A DNA stretch of 64,000 nt from JAEUKA01 sp044228505 (GTDB lineage Bacteria > Myxococcota_A > Polyangia > Palsa-1104 > JAEUJZ01): contig JBGAUT010000019.1 of the NCBI GenBank assembly GCA_044228505.1, forward strand, positions 42,984 through 106,983, written 5' to 3'. The first letter of the stretch is position 1. Each line of letters starts with the position of its first letter. The notes beneath the pieces were generated by a model. That model was not told the DNA's origin, did not search any database, and was given only the letters and a program-made list of their open reading frames with translations. Both the position numbers and the translations under genes were made by a program. This document shows positions 29,866 through 37,639 of this stretch, piece after piece.

Positions 29866-30930
29866 CTACGGCAGCGGAAGCAGACCTAGGCGCTCACGCA
29901 CTTCGACCATGGTTCTGAGTGCGACCTTGCGAGCCTCAGCGGCACCGGCTTGCAGAATGTCCTCCACGAGGCCCGGTTTCGCGAGCAGCTCGCGTTTGCG
30001 TTCCTGGATGGGTTGGAGGGCGGTGATCATCGCTTCAGCGAGTGCTCGTTTGCTATCCACACAGCCAATTCGGGCGCTGCGGCAGCCTTCCTGAAACTCG
30101 GTGACCTTGTCACTCGACATGAAGAATGGCTCCAGGCCGCAGACGTAGCAGCTCTCGGGATGCCCCGGGTCTTTTTTGCGGAGGCGCAGCTCGTCCGTAA
30201 ACGCGCCACCGATCTTTTTGCGAATGACCTCGGGTTCGTCGGAAATGGCCACATAGTTGCCGAGCGACTTCGACATCTTCTGTTTGCCGTCGAGGCCCAT
30301 GATGCGCAGCGGAGAGCGATGCAGCGGCAGGGGTTCCGAAAACAGCGCCGGTTCGCCATAGCGACCGTTAAAGCGCCGGACGATTTCGCGAGTTAGCTCA
30401 AGGTGCTGAATCTGGTCTTCACCAACCGGCACTCGCGTCGCTTTGTAGAGCAGGATGTCGGCGGCCATCAGCACCGGATAGGTAAAGAGGCCACAGTTTA
30501 CGTACTCTGCGCGCTCACCTTTTTCTTTAAACTGGGTCATCCGCGACAGCTCGCCGTACGGCGCTACGGTGCTCAGGATCCAGGCCAGCTCGGCGTGCTC
30601 GGGAACCTGTGACTGCACAAACAACGTCGCTCGATTGGGATCAATGCCACAGGCGAGCAGCTCGACCGCCATGTCCATCACCCGAGCGCGCATGGCTGTG
30701 GGGTCGTACGGCTGGGTGATCGCGTGGAGATCGACGATGCAGTAGAAGCAGCGGTGCTGTTCCTGGAGCGCCACCCAATCGCGGACCGCTCCCAGGTAGT
30801 TGCCGATGTGGAAACCTCCCGAGGGCTGCATCCCCGAGAACACGACTTCACGCTTGGTGGCGTGGGCGTTCACAGCTTGGGTAGGTTCAGCGTCGGTAGC
30901 GAGGGTAGTAGACGGGTGCTTTGAGTCCAT
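29866..30930 (-). CDS. trpS: Tryptophanyl-tRNA synthetase
   Basis: 354 residues from the ATG at 30930. Class I motifs: the HIGH variant in FSGMQPSGGFHIGNYLGA and KMSKS in GKQKMSKSLGNY. The tryptophan/ATP pocket region PVGEDQIQHLELTREI is intact. It charges tRNA-Trp. The open frame continues upstream to 32103, but that part is the shadow of the Pro-rich lipoprotein and has no homology. trpS lies divergently from that lipoprotein across 237 bp. Confidence 0.95.
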   Translation of the reverse strand: MDSKHPSTTLATDAEPTQAVNAHATKREVVFSGMQPSGGFHIGNYLGAVRDWVALQEQHRCFYCIVDLHAITQPYDPTAMRARVMDMAVELLACGIDPNRATLFVQSQVPEHAELAWILSTVAPYGELSRMTQFKEKGERAEYVNCGLFTYPVLMAADILLYKATRVPVGEDQIQHLELTREIVRRFNGRYGEPALFSEPLPLHRSPLRIMGLDGKQKMSKSLGNYVAISDEPEVIRKKIGGAFTDELRLRKKDPGHPESCYVCGLEPFFMSSDKVTEFQEGCRSARIGCVDSKRALAEAMITALQPIQERKRELLAKPGLVEDILQAGAAEARKVALRTMVEVRERLGLLPLP

Positions 30931-31167
30931 GGCGCAGAACATGCATACAGTGCAGTTAGCGTCGATGTCAAACAATCGTCCTGACGAGCCAAACCATGCC
31001 CAGCGGGCTGTGCGGTCACCTGGTACTTCGTAGGTCGTTGCGAGGTACTTCTCAATGGAACGCACGACTGCTCGATATGCGCGGGCTCCTTCAGCGACGG
31101 TGTGAAGAATTCTGGCGATGAGCTCGTCGGAGAAAGTAAAATGGCGCAGAAATACAGGAGACCTCAC

Positions 31168-32025
31168 ATGAAGCGAGTTCTTGCGGCGCTCTGTGCGCTG
31201 GCCGGAGCAAGCGGCTGCTACGGCACCACCTACGTAGAGACCCCCGCTCCGCAGTACGGCACCACGATGGAGTACATTCCAGATGCACCACCGGCCCCGA
31301 TCTCGGTGACGATGCCGCCTCCGGCCCCGCGGTACGAGCCCGTGTTGACCTGTGGATACGGCACGATCTACGTCCCCGGTCGTTGGGACTGGACGGGCCG
31401 CTGGTATTGGGCGCGTGGCTACTGCTCGCCGGTTCGCCCTGGATATATCTACGTCGGACCACGGTTCATTGGTGGTACGTATTACCGAGCGCACTGGGCG
31501 CAGGCCAGCTATGGCGCACCGGCGTATCCCGGTGGAATGGGACAGCCGGTGTATCGGCCCGCGCCTGTGTACGGAGGAGGAACGGTGGTGGCCCCACCAC
31601 CGCCGGTGTATCGGCCCGCGCCTGTGTACGGAGGAGGAACGGTGGTGGCCCCACCGCCGCCGGTCGCTCCGGCCCCCGTGTATCGGCCCGCGCCTGTGTA
31701 TGGAGGAGGTCCGACGGTTGTGGCCCCGCCGCCACCACGTCCGATGGGTGCGCCCGTGTATTCGCCGCCGGGAGTTGCTCCGGGGTATCGACCCGCGCCT
31801 GCACCGGGTGGCTATCAGCCCGCGCCTGCACCGGGTGGCTATCAGCCCGCGCCTGCACCGGGTGGCTATCGTCCGCAGCCGAGTTACCCCGCGCCCGCAC
31901 CGGCTCCGACGGGCGGCTATCGTCCACCGCCATCGGCTCCGGCTCCGCATACTGGGTCGCCGCCGCCGTTTAATCCCGGTGGTGGTCCGACCCACCGCGT
32001 GGTCGCGCCGGGCTCGGGCCTGTAA
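31168..32025 (+). CDS. Lipoprotein with Tyr/Pro-rich tandem repeats
   Basis: 285 residues from the ATG at 31168 (AGGAG just upstream). The signal and lipobox are VLAALCALAGASGC. The first 100 mature residues contain YIPDAPPAPISVTMPPPAP and a Trp/Tyr-rich block (GRWDWTGRWYWARGYC, YYRAHWAQ) like the YXWV/DUF-type envelope lipoproteins of myxobacteria. From residue 125 the chain is all Pro/Tyr/Val/Gly repeats (VYRPAPVYGGGTVVAPPPP; APAPGGYQP). It is probably an extended surface polymer; function unknown. Confidence 0.75.
   Translation: MKRVLAALCALAGASGCYGTTYVETPAPQYGTTMEYIPDAPPAPISVTMPPPAPRYEPVLTCGYGTIYVPGRWDWTGRWYWARGYCSPVRPGYIYVGPRFIGGTYYRAHWAQASYGAPAYPGGMGQPVYRPAPVYGGGTVVAPPPPVYRPAPVYGGGTVVAPPPPVAPAPVYRPAPVYGGGPTVVAPPPPRPMGAPVYSPPGVAPGYRPAPAPGGYQPAPAPGGYQPAPAPGGYRPQPSYPAPAPAPTGGYRPPPSAPAPHTGSPPPFNPGGGPTHRVVAPGSGL
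31549..31735 (+). repeat. 57-bp coding repeat, three copies
   Basis: Units start at 31549, 31606 and 31678. The first two are nearly identical over 57 bp and encode VYRPAPVYGGGTVVAPPPP; the third follows a 15-bp insert and is more diverged. The low divergence points to recent slippage or unequal crossover. Confidence 0.85.
31792..31872 (+). repeat. 27-bp coding repeat, three copies
   Basis: Units at 31792, 31819 and 31846, each reading CCCGCGCCTGCACCGGGTGG plus CTATCAG or CTATCGT. They encode PAPAPGGYQ. The first two copies are identical. Confidence 0.88.
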
Positions 32026-32101
32026 TCGACCGCCGCCGTTGTAGTTTCGACCCCATTTCTGTCCTGCGTGGCCACCGCTGGTACTGATACAGTGCGCGGC
32101 C

Positions 32102-32947
32102 ATGCTTCCTCGTTATCTCTTCGCCGACGTTGACGATACCTTTACGGTTCGAGGTGGCATTCATGCCGATGTCCTCGAAGCGGTGGCTCGTGCAGAGCGG
32201 GCGGGGATGGAAGTCATCCTCAATACCGGACGACCGGCTGGTTACGGCGCGACGCTGCTGGCTTATCTGCCCATGGTGAGTGCGGTGATTGTCGAAAATG
32301 GTGGCGCTTGGCTCGATCGTCGAGCAAAAGCTCCGTCGGCACAGAGTCCGGGAGGCGGCCTGGTCGCGACCGCTGGTCATGAGCACGGGCTGCACTATTT
32401 TCGTCCACCATCAGCAGATCTGCGAACGCGCTTGGCTGCGCTGCAGAAGCGGGTGGCTCGCCGAGTCGGGCGGGTCTTTACGACCACGGCAGACAATCAG
32501 TTTCGGGTGAGCGATTACACGGTGGTGCGGGATCTACCGGGCGGCGCAGAAGGGGCGGCGCTGCTGGCGGAGATCGCACGCATCGCAGATGAAGAGAGTG
32601 AGCAGCAAGGGCATATCCTGGCCAGCTCGATCCATATCCACTTCATGCTCGATGGGGCAGCCCGCCGTAGCAAAGCGGAAGGCGCGGCGGCTCTGCTTAC
32701 TCAGCGCGGGGTGAGTGATGCGCACGGTGAGCTGGCTCGGTGTGCGGTGTCGGTTGGAGATTCCGCCAACGACGCGAGTCTTTTCGCGCCCGGCCGGTTT
32801 GCTCTGTCCGTTGGTGTCCGCAACATCGAGCGCTACCTGCCCGAGCTCGGCGAGCTGGTGCCCATGCACATCACGACCCACAGCGAGGGCTTCGGGCTGT
32901 GCGAGCTGATAGCGGACCTGCTGAGTGGGCGACTCGGTGTTTCATGA
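32102..32947 (+). CDS. HAD-superfamily hydrolase (Cof/sucrose-phosphatase-like, class IIB)
   Basis: 281 residues. Motif I is ADVDDTF (nucleophile Asp plus acid/base Asp), motif II lies in LNTGRP, the motif III lysine in RRSKAEGAAAL, and motif IV is VGDSANDASLF. The cap of about 100 residues between motifs II and III is the C2/IIB type. It probably removes phosphate from a sugar phosphate or similar metabolite; the substrate is unknown. It converges with the ppsR-like gene 33 bp away. Confidence 0.85.
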   Translation: MLPRYLFADVDDTFTVRGGIHADVLEAVARAERAGMEVILNTGRPAGYGATLLAYLPMVSAVIVENGGAWLDRRAKAPSAQSPGGGLVATAGHEHGLHYFRPPSADLRTRLAALQKRVARRVGRVFTTTADNQFRVSDYTVVRDLPGGAEGAALLAEIARIADEESEQQGHILASSIHIHFMLDGAARRSKAEGAAALLTQRGVSDAHGELARCAVSVGDSANDASLFAPGRFALSVGVRNIERYLPELGELVPMHITTHSEGFGLCELIADLLSGRLGVS

Positions 32948-32980
32948 CACGCGGATCGGTCATCGAGGTCCGGCCTGATG

Positions 32981-33823
32981 CTAGTGCATCGGGGTTCCGG
33001 TGCGCTGGTGATAGTGGCGAAGCACGTCGGCGGCGGTTTCCTCGATGGCTTTGCCAGTGACATCGATGACGGTCCAATCGGGATGGCTGCGGAGCAGATC
33101 GCGGGCGAAGTAAATCTCGCGCAGGATGTAGTCGCGCTGGCCATAGCTGGTGTCCGACGCCATGTGGATTCGTAGCAGTCGCTCGCGGCGAATCTGGAGC
33201 AGTGCGTCGGGCTGAATGGTCAGCGCATAGACGCGCTCGGGTGGCACCTGATCCAGCTCGGGAGGCAGTGGCAGGTCGAGTACGAGCGGTACGTTGGCGA
33301 CGCGATAGCCCTTCTGCGCCAGGTAAATCGACAGCGGGGTCTTGGATGTCCGACTGATTCCGAGCAGCACCAAGTCGGCTTTGATCAGGTTTTCGGGACA
33401 GCGGCCGTCATCGCTCTGCACGGTGAATTCAATCGCTTCCATGCGGCGAAAATAGCTATCCGATACGGTGTGGAGCAGACCCGGCACTTCGCGTGGCTCA
33501 ACGGACAGAAAGCGCGCCATGGTGCCGAGCAGTGAGCCGATGAGATCCACATAGGGGACGCCGCGCTGCTCGCACTTGGTCTGCAGGACTTTGCGTTCCT
33601 CACCTCGGACGAGCGTGGAAACGACCAGGCCTTGGGCGCGCTGGGCGTTGCCAACGACGACATCCATATCCAGCTCGTGGCGGAGGTGCGGAATCAGGCG
33701 CAGATCGGTCACTTCCTCGAGCAGGTCAAACTGGCGCAGCGCGGCGCGAACCATCTTTTCGGCAGTTTCGCCCGTAGAGTCAGAGACGACAAAGATGGTG
33801 CGCAAAAGCCCAGTTTCAGCCAT
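32981..33823 (-). CDS. Pyruvate,phosphate dikinase / PEP synthase regulatory protein (DUF299)
   Basis: 280 residues, the usual length. The start FVVSDSTGETAEKMVRAAL and the P-loop-like GISRTSKTPLSIYLA are family signatures, and IHMASDTSYGQRDYI near the C-terminus fits. These bifunctional ADP-dependent kinases/phosphotransferases switch PEP synthase or PPDK off and on, linking PEP formation to energy state. No ppdK or ppsA gene is in the window. It starts 6 bp after the radical SAM gene, so both are on one transcript. Confidence 0.93.
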   Translation of the reverse strand: MAETGLLRTIFVVSDSTGETAEKMVRAALRQFDLLEEVTDLRLIPHLRHELDMDVVVGNAQRAQGLVVSTLVRGEERKVLQTKCEQRGVPYVDLIGSLLGTMARFLSVEPREVPGLLHTVSDSYFRRMEAIEFTVQSDDGRCPENLIKADLVLLGISRTSKTPLSIYLAQKGYRVANVPLVLDLPLPPELDQVPPERVYALTIQPDALLQIRRERLLRIHMASDTSYGQRDYILREIYFARDLLRSHPDWTVIDVTGKAIEETAADVLRHYHQRTGTPMH

Positions 33824-33829
33824 GGGTAC

Positions 33830-35152
33830 CTACGGTAACACCTTTAAGTGGTGGCTCGGGGGCGGAACCGTGGCATTGGCAAACGACACGGACTGAGACG
33901 TGCGCGCTCGCCAGTCGATGACGCGAGGACATTCGGGATCGGGGGCGCTCAGGCTGCCGGTCTGGTGCACACTCACAACGCGACAGCCGCCTCGACACAG
34001 CGACAGATAGCGACAGCTTCGGCATGGCTCTTCGGCGGAGGCAAAGTCGCGGAACGGTGCAAAGGCGGTCGGCTCAGCGAAATAGCGACGGAGGTCGGTG
34101 ACTCGCTGGTTGGTCGGTGCGGCAAAGCTACAGGCCGAAAGCTTGCCGTCGGCGCGTGAGGCAGTGAGCAGGTCGCCTCCAGCGCAGCCGTAGATCGACA
34201 AAAAACGCAGCAGCTTGTCATCGAGCTGCTGGTGCGCCACAAACGGAACCATCGAACAGTCCAGCCGAGTCCGTAGCCGATGGCGTCGAGTAAGTGCCAA
34301 AACGGTTCGGATCAAGGTTCGGTGCTGTTCGTCGGTACAGCGCAGGTTTTGATACGTGTCGTGGCTCGCACCACGCCCCGCTGGTTTGAGTCGGAGCAGC
34401 TCCAACTCGCGCAGGCCGGTGCGCCGGGCGTAGGTGAATAGCTCCTCGAGGTGTTGAAGGCCGACGCGGGTGACGACGGTGTTGATGCCGATGTCGGGAA
34501 ATGCTCGGAGCAGCGCCCGTGCCGCGTGATCGGCCCTATCAAAACCAGCAAATCCACGCACTTGTGTATAGATATCGCCGACCCCATCGATGCTGACGTT
34601 GATCTGTCCAAACAGGCCGCGCCGCGCCCACCCACACAGCCGATCGAGCGTCGCTTGGTCGTACAGTCCGCTCGTGGTCAGGTTGGGAATCACTCCGCGC
34701 TGCCAGCAGTGGGACAGTAGCTCGCCGAGCCAGGGCAGGAGCGCACTTTCACCGCCCCCGAGAGCAACGTGAAAAACGCCGGCTGCGGCGAGCTCATCGA
34801 TGGCGGCGCACCACTCAGGAAGGCCCCACTCGCTGGGCGAACCCTGCGGAGAAGCCCCTGTGTAACAGGTGGCACAGCCGGCCGCACAGCGATTGGTGAG
34901 CTGAAGATGAGCTTCGAGCGGTGCCGACAGAGGCGCGTTCGATTCGATCGCCGGCTCCGGTCCTTCCCACAAGCCTTCGCCGGGCGAGTCATAACCGAGT
35001 GAACGTGCACGATCCCGATCGACGAACACCAGCGCCTGCGGCCAGCCAAATCGACCGCCTAGCTGGACGATGCCGCCGAACCGTTCATAACGAAACGCTC
35101 GCGGTGCTGGCAGCTTGCGACGACTACGCCATCTCTTCCAAGCGGTAAACAC
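33830..35152 (-). CDS. Radical SAM protein with SPASM-like C-terminus
   Basis: 440 residues from a GTG at 35152; the longer open frame lies inside the DUF2252 gene. The radical SAM cluster motif CxxxCxxC is in NRCAAGCATCYTG. The C-terminal region has further cysteines (YGCAGGD, LSACSFAAP, EEPCRSCRYLSLCRGGCR), the SPASM layout that binds extra Fe-S clusters. Such enzymes modify peptides (RiPPs) or mature other enzymes. No clear precursor peptide gene sits next to it. It is part of the DUF2252-radical SAM-DUF299 operon. Confidence 0.85.
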   Translation of the reverse strand: MFTAWKRWRSRRKLPAPRAFRYERFGGIVQLGGRFGWPQALVFVDRDRARSLGYDSPGEGLWEGPEPAIESNAPLSAPLEAHLQLTNRCAAGCATCYTGASPQGSPSEWGLPEWCAAIDELAAAGVFHVALGGGESALLPWLGELLSHCWQRGVIPNLTTSGLYDQATLDRLCGWARRGLFGQINVSIDGVGDIYTQVRGFAGFDRADHAARALLRAFPDIGINTVVTRVGLQHLEELFTYARRTGLRELELLRLKPAGRGASHDTYQNLRCTDEQHRTLIRTVLALTRRHRLRTRLDCSMVPFVAHQQLDDKLLRFLSIYGCAGGDLLTASRADGKLSACSFAAPTNQRVTDLRRYFAEPTAFAPFRDFASAEEPCRSCRYLSLCRGGCRVVSVHQTGSLSAPDPECPRVIDWRARTSQSVSFANATVPPPSHHLKVLP

Positions 35153-35169
35153 GAGCGGAGGATAGCTGA

Positions 35170-36558
35170 CTATTCCTTCCCTGCGACCTGAGCACGCGAG
35201 CTTTGCCACTCTTTGAAGGCTTTGTAGTCTTCGCTGACTTGTTTGGCGTAGAAAAAGGCCACCTGTCGCACCCGCGCCAGAAAAGCCAGACGCTGCTTGT
35301 CCGTCGTAATCTTCGCCAGAAGTTCTTTTTCGAAGTCGTAGGGAATCAGCGGACTGCTGTCTTGGTCGGCACGAGCATGAGAGGTCGCGAGTACGGCTCC
35401 CCACTGTTGTACGAGCGGGAGTGCTCGCTGCGGATTGGTACTGTTGGTGAGCTCGAAGGTGTTGCGGACCGGGGTTCGTTCGCGAACAAAGAAGTGCTCC
35501 CCTTGTGCGGACAGAGTGCCAAGGTGCTCGTCGGCGCGGTAGCCCATGGCGCGATAACCGAGCACCACCCGCATCGCATGATCGCCCGCGATCAGATTGG
35601 AAAGCTGCTCGCGTACGGTCGGGTCCATGTACTGCCAGCCGGCCGGTGATGACTGCGCTTTGATGTCGAGAATGCGGTCATCGTCTTGGCTGGCTGAAAC
35701 GCCCTCAATCAGCACGAAGTAGCGGGTGACTCCCAAGGAGCCCATGCCGCCGCGAACCTTCTGTGCGACATCTTTGATCCGAAAGTAGGAAGGAATCTGG
35801 CGAAGCCGCCCGGTCAGTGTTGCTTGGTAGGCCGGCATGCCCGCTTGGATCGCTTGCAGTACCGACGGTGAAACCGATTGTACGCCGGGCTTGTCAAAGT
35901 CGAACATTCGCTTGCCGGAGGCCACCGTGGTCATCTTCTTGAGCACCCGCAGGTGGGTCTGTTCAGAGAGCTGTGCCATCCAGTCAGATAGGAAGCCGGG
36001 GGTGTTCCCAATCGAGTAGGTGGTGATGAGTTCGTTGCTGTTGTCGCGATAGCCGCGCAGGGTGTTTAGGTAGCTCGTTGAAAGCGCGTCAATGAGTTGT
36101 TCCTGCGTCTTGAGCGGCAGGCCACCGTTTTCCTGAATCGCCAGCAAGATGCTGATCGCCATCCGCCACAGGTCCAGCTGGTAGTCCGCAATGAGGGTCT
36201 CGTCAAAGTCATCGAGATCGAAGACCACGGTATTTTGGTTGGTAAGGAGTGCGCTTACGTTGTCGCAGTGGGCGTCTCCTTGTAACCAGACTCTCGTCGT
36301 TGGGCCGCCAAATGTGGTGAGCAGAGACGAGCTTCCGTAGTCGGTCCAGAACAGGTAGTTGGTGGCGCGGAAGAAGGCAAACATGGACTCTGCCATCATT
36401 CCGTACTTTTCGGCACGGAGCGGTGGCGGCAAGCTCGCGTTCTTCTGGTTGATTTGATTGAGCACCCAGTCGGCGCGAACCTCCGCAGAGGCAGGGGCTG
36501 CGATCGAGCAAAGGACAAGCAGAACGATGAGTCGCAATCGCTGCGCTCCCATCGTCAT
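35170..36558 (-). CDS. Exported DUF2252 protein
   Basis: 462 residues from the ATG at 36558 (36552 also possible). The signal peptide is LIVLLVLCSIAAPASA. Mature signatures of DUF2252 include VWLQGDAHCDNVSA and FDLDDFDET, which resemble the catalytic loop of kinase-like phosphotransferases of the APH fold, and GDHAMRVVLGYRAMGYR. Most DUF2252 proteins lack a signal peptide, so export is unusual. Its stop lies 17 bp before the radical SAM start. Confidence 0.82.
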   Translation of the reverse strand: MTMGAQRLRLIVLLVLCSIAAPASAEVRADWVLNQINQKNASLPPPLRAEKYGMMAESMFAFFRATNYLFWTDYGSSSLLTTFGGPTTRVWLQGDAHCDNVSALLTNQNTVVFDLDDFDETLIADYQLDLWRMAISILLAIQENGGLPLKTQEQLIDALSTSYLNTLRGYRDNSNELITTYSIGNTPGFLSDWMAQLSEQTHLRVLKKMTTVASGKRMFDFDKPGVQSVSPSVLQAIQAGMPAYQATLTGRLRQIPSYFRIKDVAQKVRGGMGSLGVTRYFVLIEGVSASQDDDRILDIKAQSSPAGWQYMDPTVREQLSNLIAGDHAMRVVLGYRAMGYRADEHLGTLSAQGEHFFVRERTPVRNTFELTNSTNPQRALPLVQQWGAVLATSHARADQDSSPLIPYDFEKELLAKITTDKQRLAFLARVRQVAFFYAKQVSEDYKAFKEWQSSRAQVAGKE

Positions 36559-36681
36559 CACCGTCCTTCTCGAAAAGTGCGCCCTGCCCCAAGGATGCAT
36601 CGGTGCACGCCCCCGCAAACCTCTGTGCACAAAGAACTATCGTAGCTCAAAAGCGCTGGGGCTGTGACAGTTGTGGAGTCG

Positions 36682-37500
36682 TTAGCGAAACCAGAACCAC
36701 CAGATGGCGATCGAGGCCATGATTCCTACCGCAAGCAGAAGTGGGAAAAGCGCCCACTTGGTACGAAAACCAATCGCGGTAACGCTGGCGCTGGTGGTCT
36801 GACCTTCACCGGCTGAGACGGTGGACCCGGCCAGGATGCCGGCAGGTACCGCTGTCAGACCCGAACGTTCGGGAATCCCGGCACTGATCGCTTGAATCTC
36901 CGGAATCTCGCGGAAACGATCCCGGATCACTCCAGCATTTGCGGGTCTGTTTGCGGCGTTGCGATCCAGCATTTGGGCGAGCAGAGTCTGTAGCGCCGAT
37001 GAGATCGGCTGCTGGAGTTGTAGGGGGGGAACGTCTTCCGTAAAGCGTCTGTGAAGCAGAGCGGTCCCATCCTCGCGATCTTCGTAACGCCTTGCAAACG
37101 GCAGAAGACCCGTCAGAAGCTCATGGAGTAGCAGACCGAGAGCATAGACATCCATTCGTGGATCGCCCGGCGCTCCTTCAAATCGTTCCGGGGCCATATA
37201 CAGAGCGGTGCCGAGGTTGGCGTGGCTATCCGTGCGCAGAGAGTCAGTGATCGGGCTGCTGCTTTCGAGAATCTTGGCGATCCCGAAGTCCACCACCTTG
37301 GCCTGCTCGCCGTCTTCCTCATCCTCGATGAGCACAACGTTTTCGGGCTTAGTGTCAGTCAGGGAATCGCCGTCGACAAAACGCTGTTTCCTGGCACACC
37401 GCGGAAGTGTGTGGGAAGCGCTGTTCAGGGGCGATATCGGGTGAAGAGAGTCGAGTTCCGTACTGCAACCACAGGGTGAACATGGTCCGGATGGGCGCAA
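36682..37500 (-). CDS. 5'-truncated Hanks kinase (C-lobe only) with C-terminal membrane segment
   Basis: 272 residues as an open frame. Recognisable kinase sequence starts abruptly at TKPENVVLIED, the second half of the HRDLKPEN catalytic loop. After it the C-lobe is normal: VVDFGIAK, GTALYMAPERF, MDVYALGLLLHELLTG, then a linker and membrane segment WALFPLLLAVGIMASIAIWW. The N-lobe, ATP-binding lysine and HRD Asp are missing, so it should not be an active kinase. The first 50 residues come from junction module A and flanking DNA. The real start codon, if it is expressed, is uncertain. Confidence 0.7.
   Translation of the reverse strand: MRPSGPCSPCGCSTELDSLHPISPLNSASHTLPRCARKQRFVDGDSLTDTKPENVVLIEDEEDGEQAKVVDFGIAKILESSSPITDSLRTDSHANLGTALYMAPERFEGAPGDPRMDVYALGLLLHELLTGLLPFARRYEDREDGTALLHRRFTEDVPPLQLQQPISSALQTLLAQMLDRNAANRPANAGVIRDRFREIPEIQAISAGIPERSGLTAVPAGILAGSTVSAGEGQTTSASVTAIGFRTKWALFPLLLAVGIMASIAIWWFWFR
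37344..37420 (-). mobile_element. Kinase-junction module, copy A
   Basis: A 77-bp segment shared with copies B and C. On the plus strand the order is GGGCT, 19 nt, GCCGTCGA, 26 nt, GGAAG, 5 nt, GGGAAGCG. Its left end abuts the KPEN codons of the truncated kinase. Past its right end the minus-strand frame reads ELDSLHPISP, weakly like the ELLDYLRPQYP near the C-terminus of the recombinase at 46454. No recombinase gene remains at this copy. Confidence 0.7.
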
Positions 37501-37578
37501 ACACCCACCAAGGTCGGCTGGGGTAGTCCAGTGGATCCGGTCGGAACGAACATTAGGGTCGGAAGCGTATCATTTTTT

Positions 37579-37608
37579 TTGAAAAAATTATGTAAATTTT
37601 GGTACGAT
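37579..37608 (+). promoter_or_regulatory. Sigma-70-like promoter for the DUF11 surface protein
   Basis: TTGAAA (37579-37584) and TACGAT (37603-37608) are 18 bp apart in a very AT-rich stretch inside otherwise GC-rich DNA. It is 31 bp before the start codon at 37640, which has its own AGGAG site. Confidence 0.5.
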
Positions 37609-37639
37609 AAATAGCTAACACTCACCAGGAGTATCCAGT

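Noticed and set aside
30931..32103. N-terminal extension of trpS to 745 residues
   Set aside because: The extra part is Arg-rich shadow of the plus-strand Tyr/Pro repeat lipoprotein. TrpS homology begins just after the ATG at 30930.
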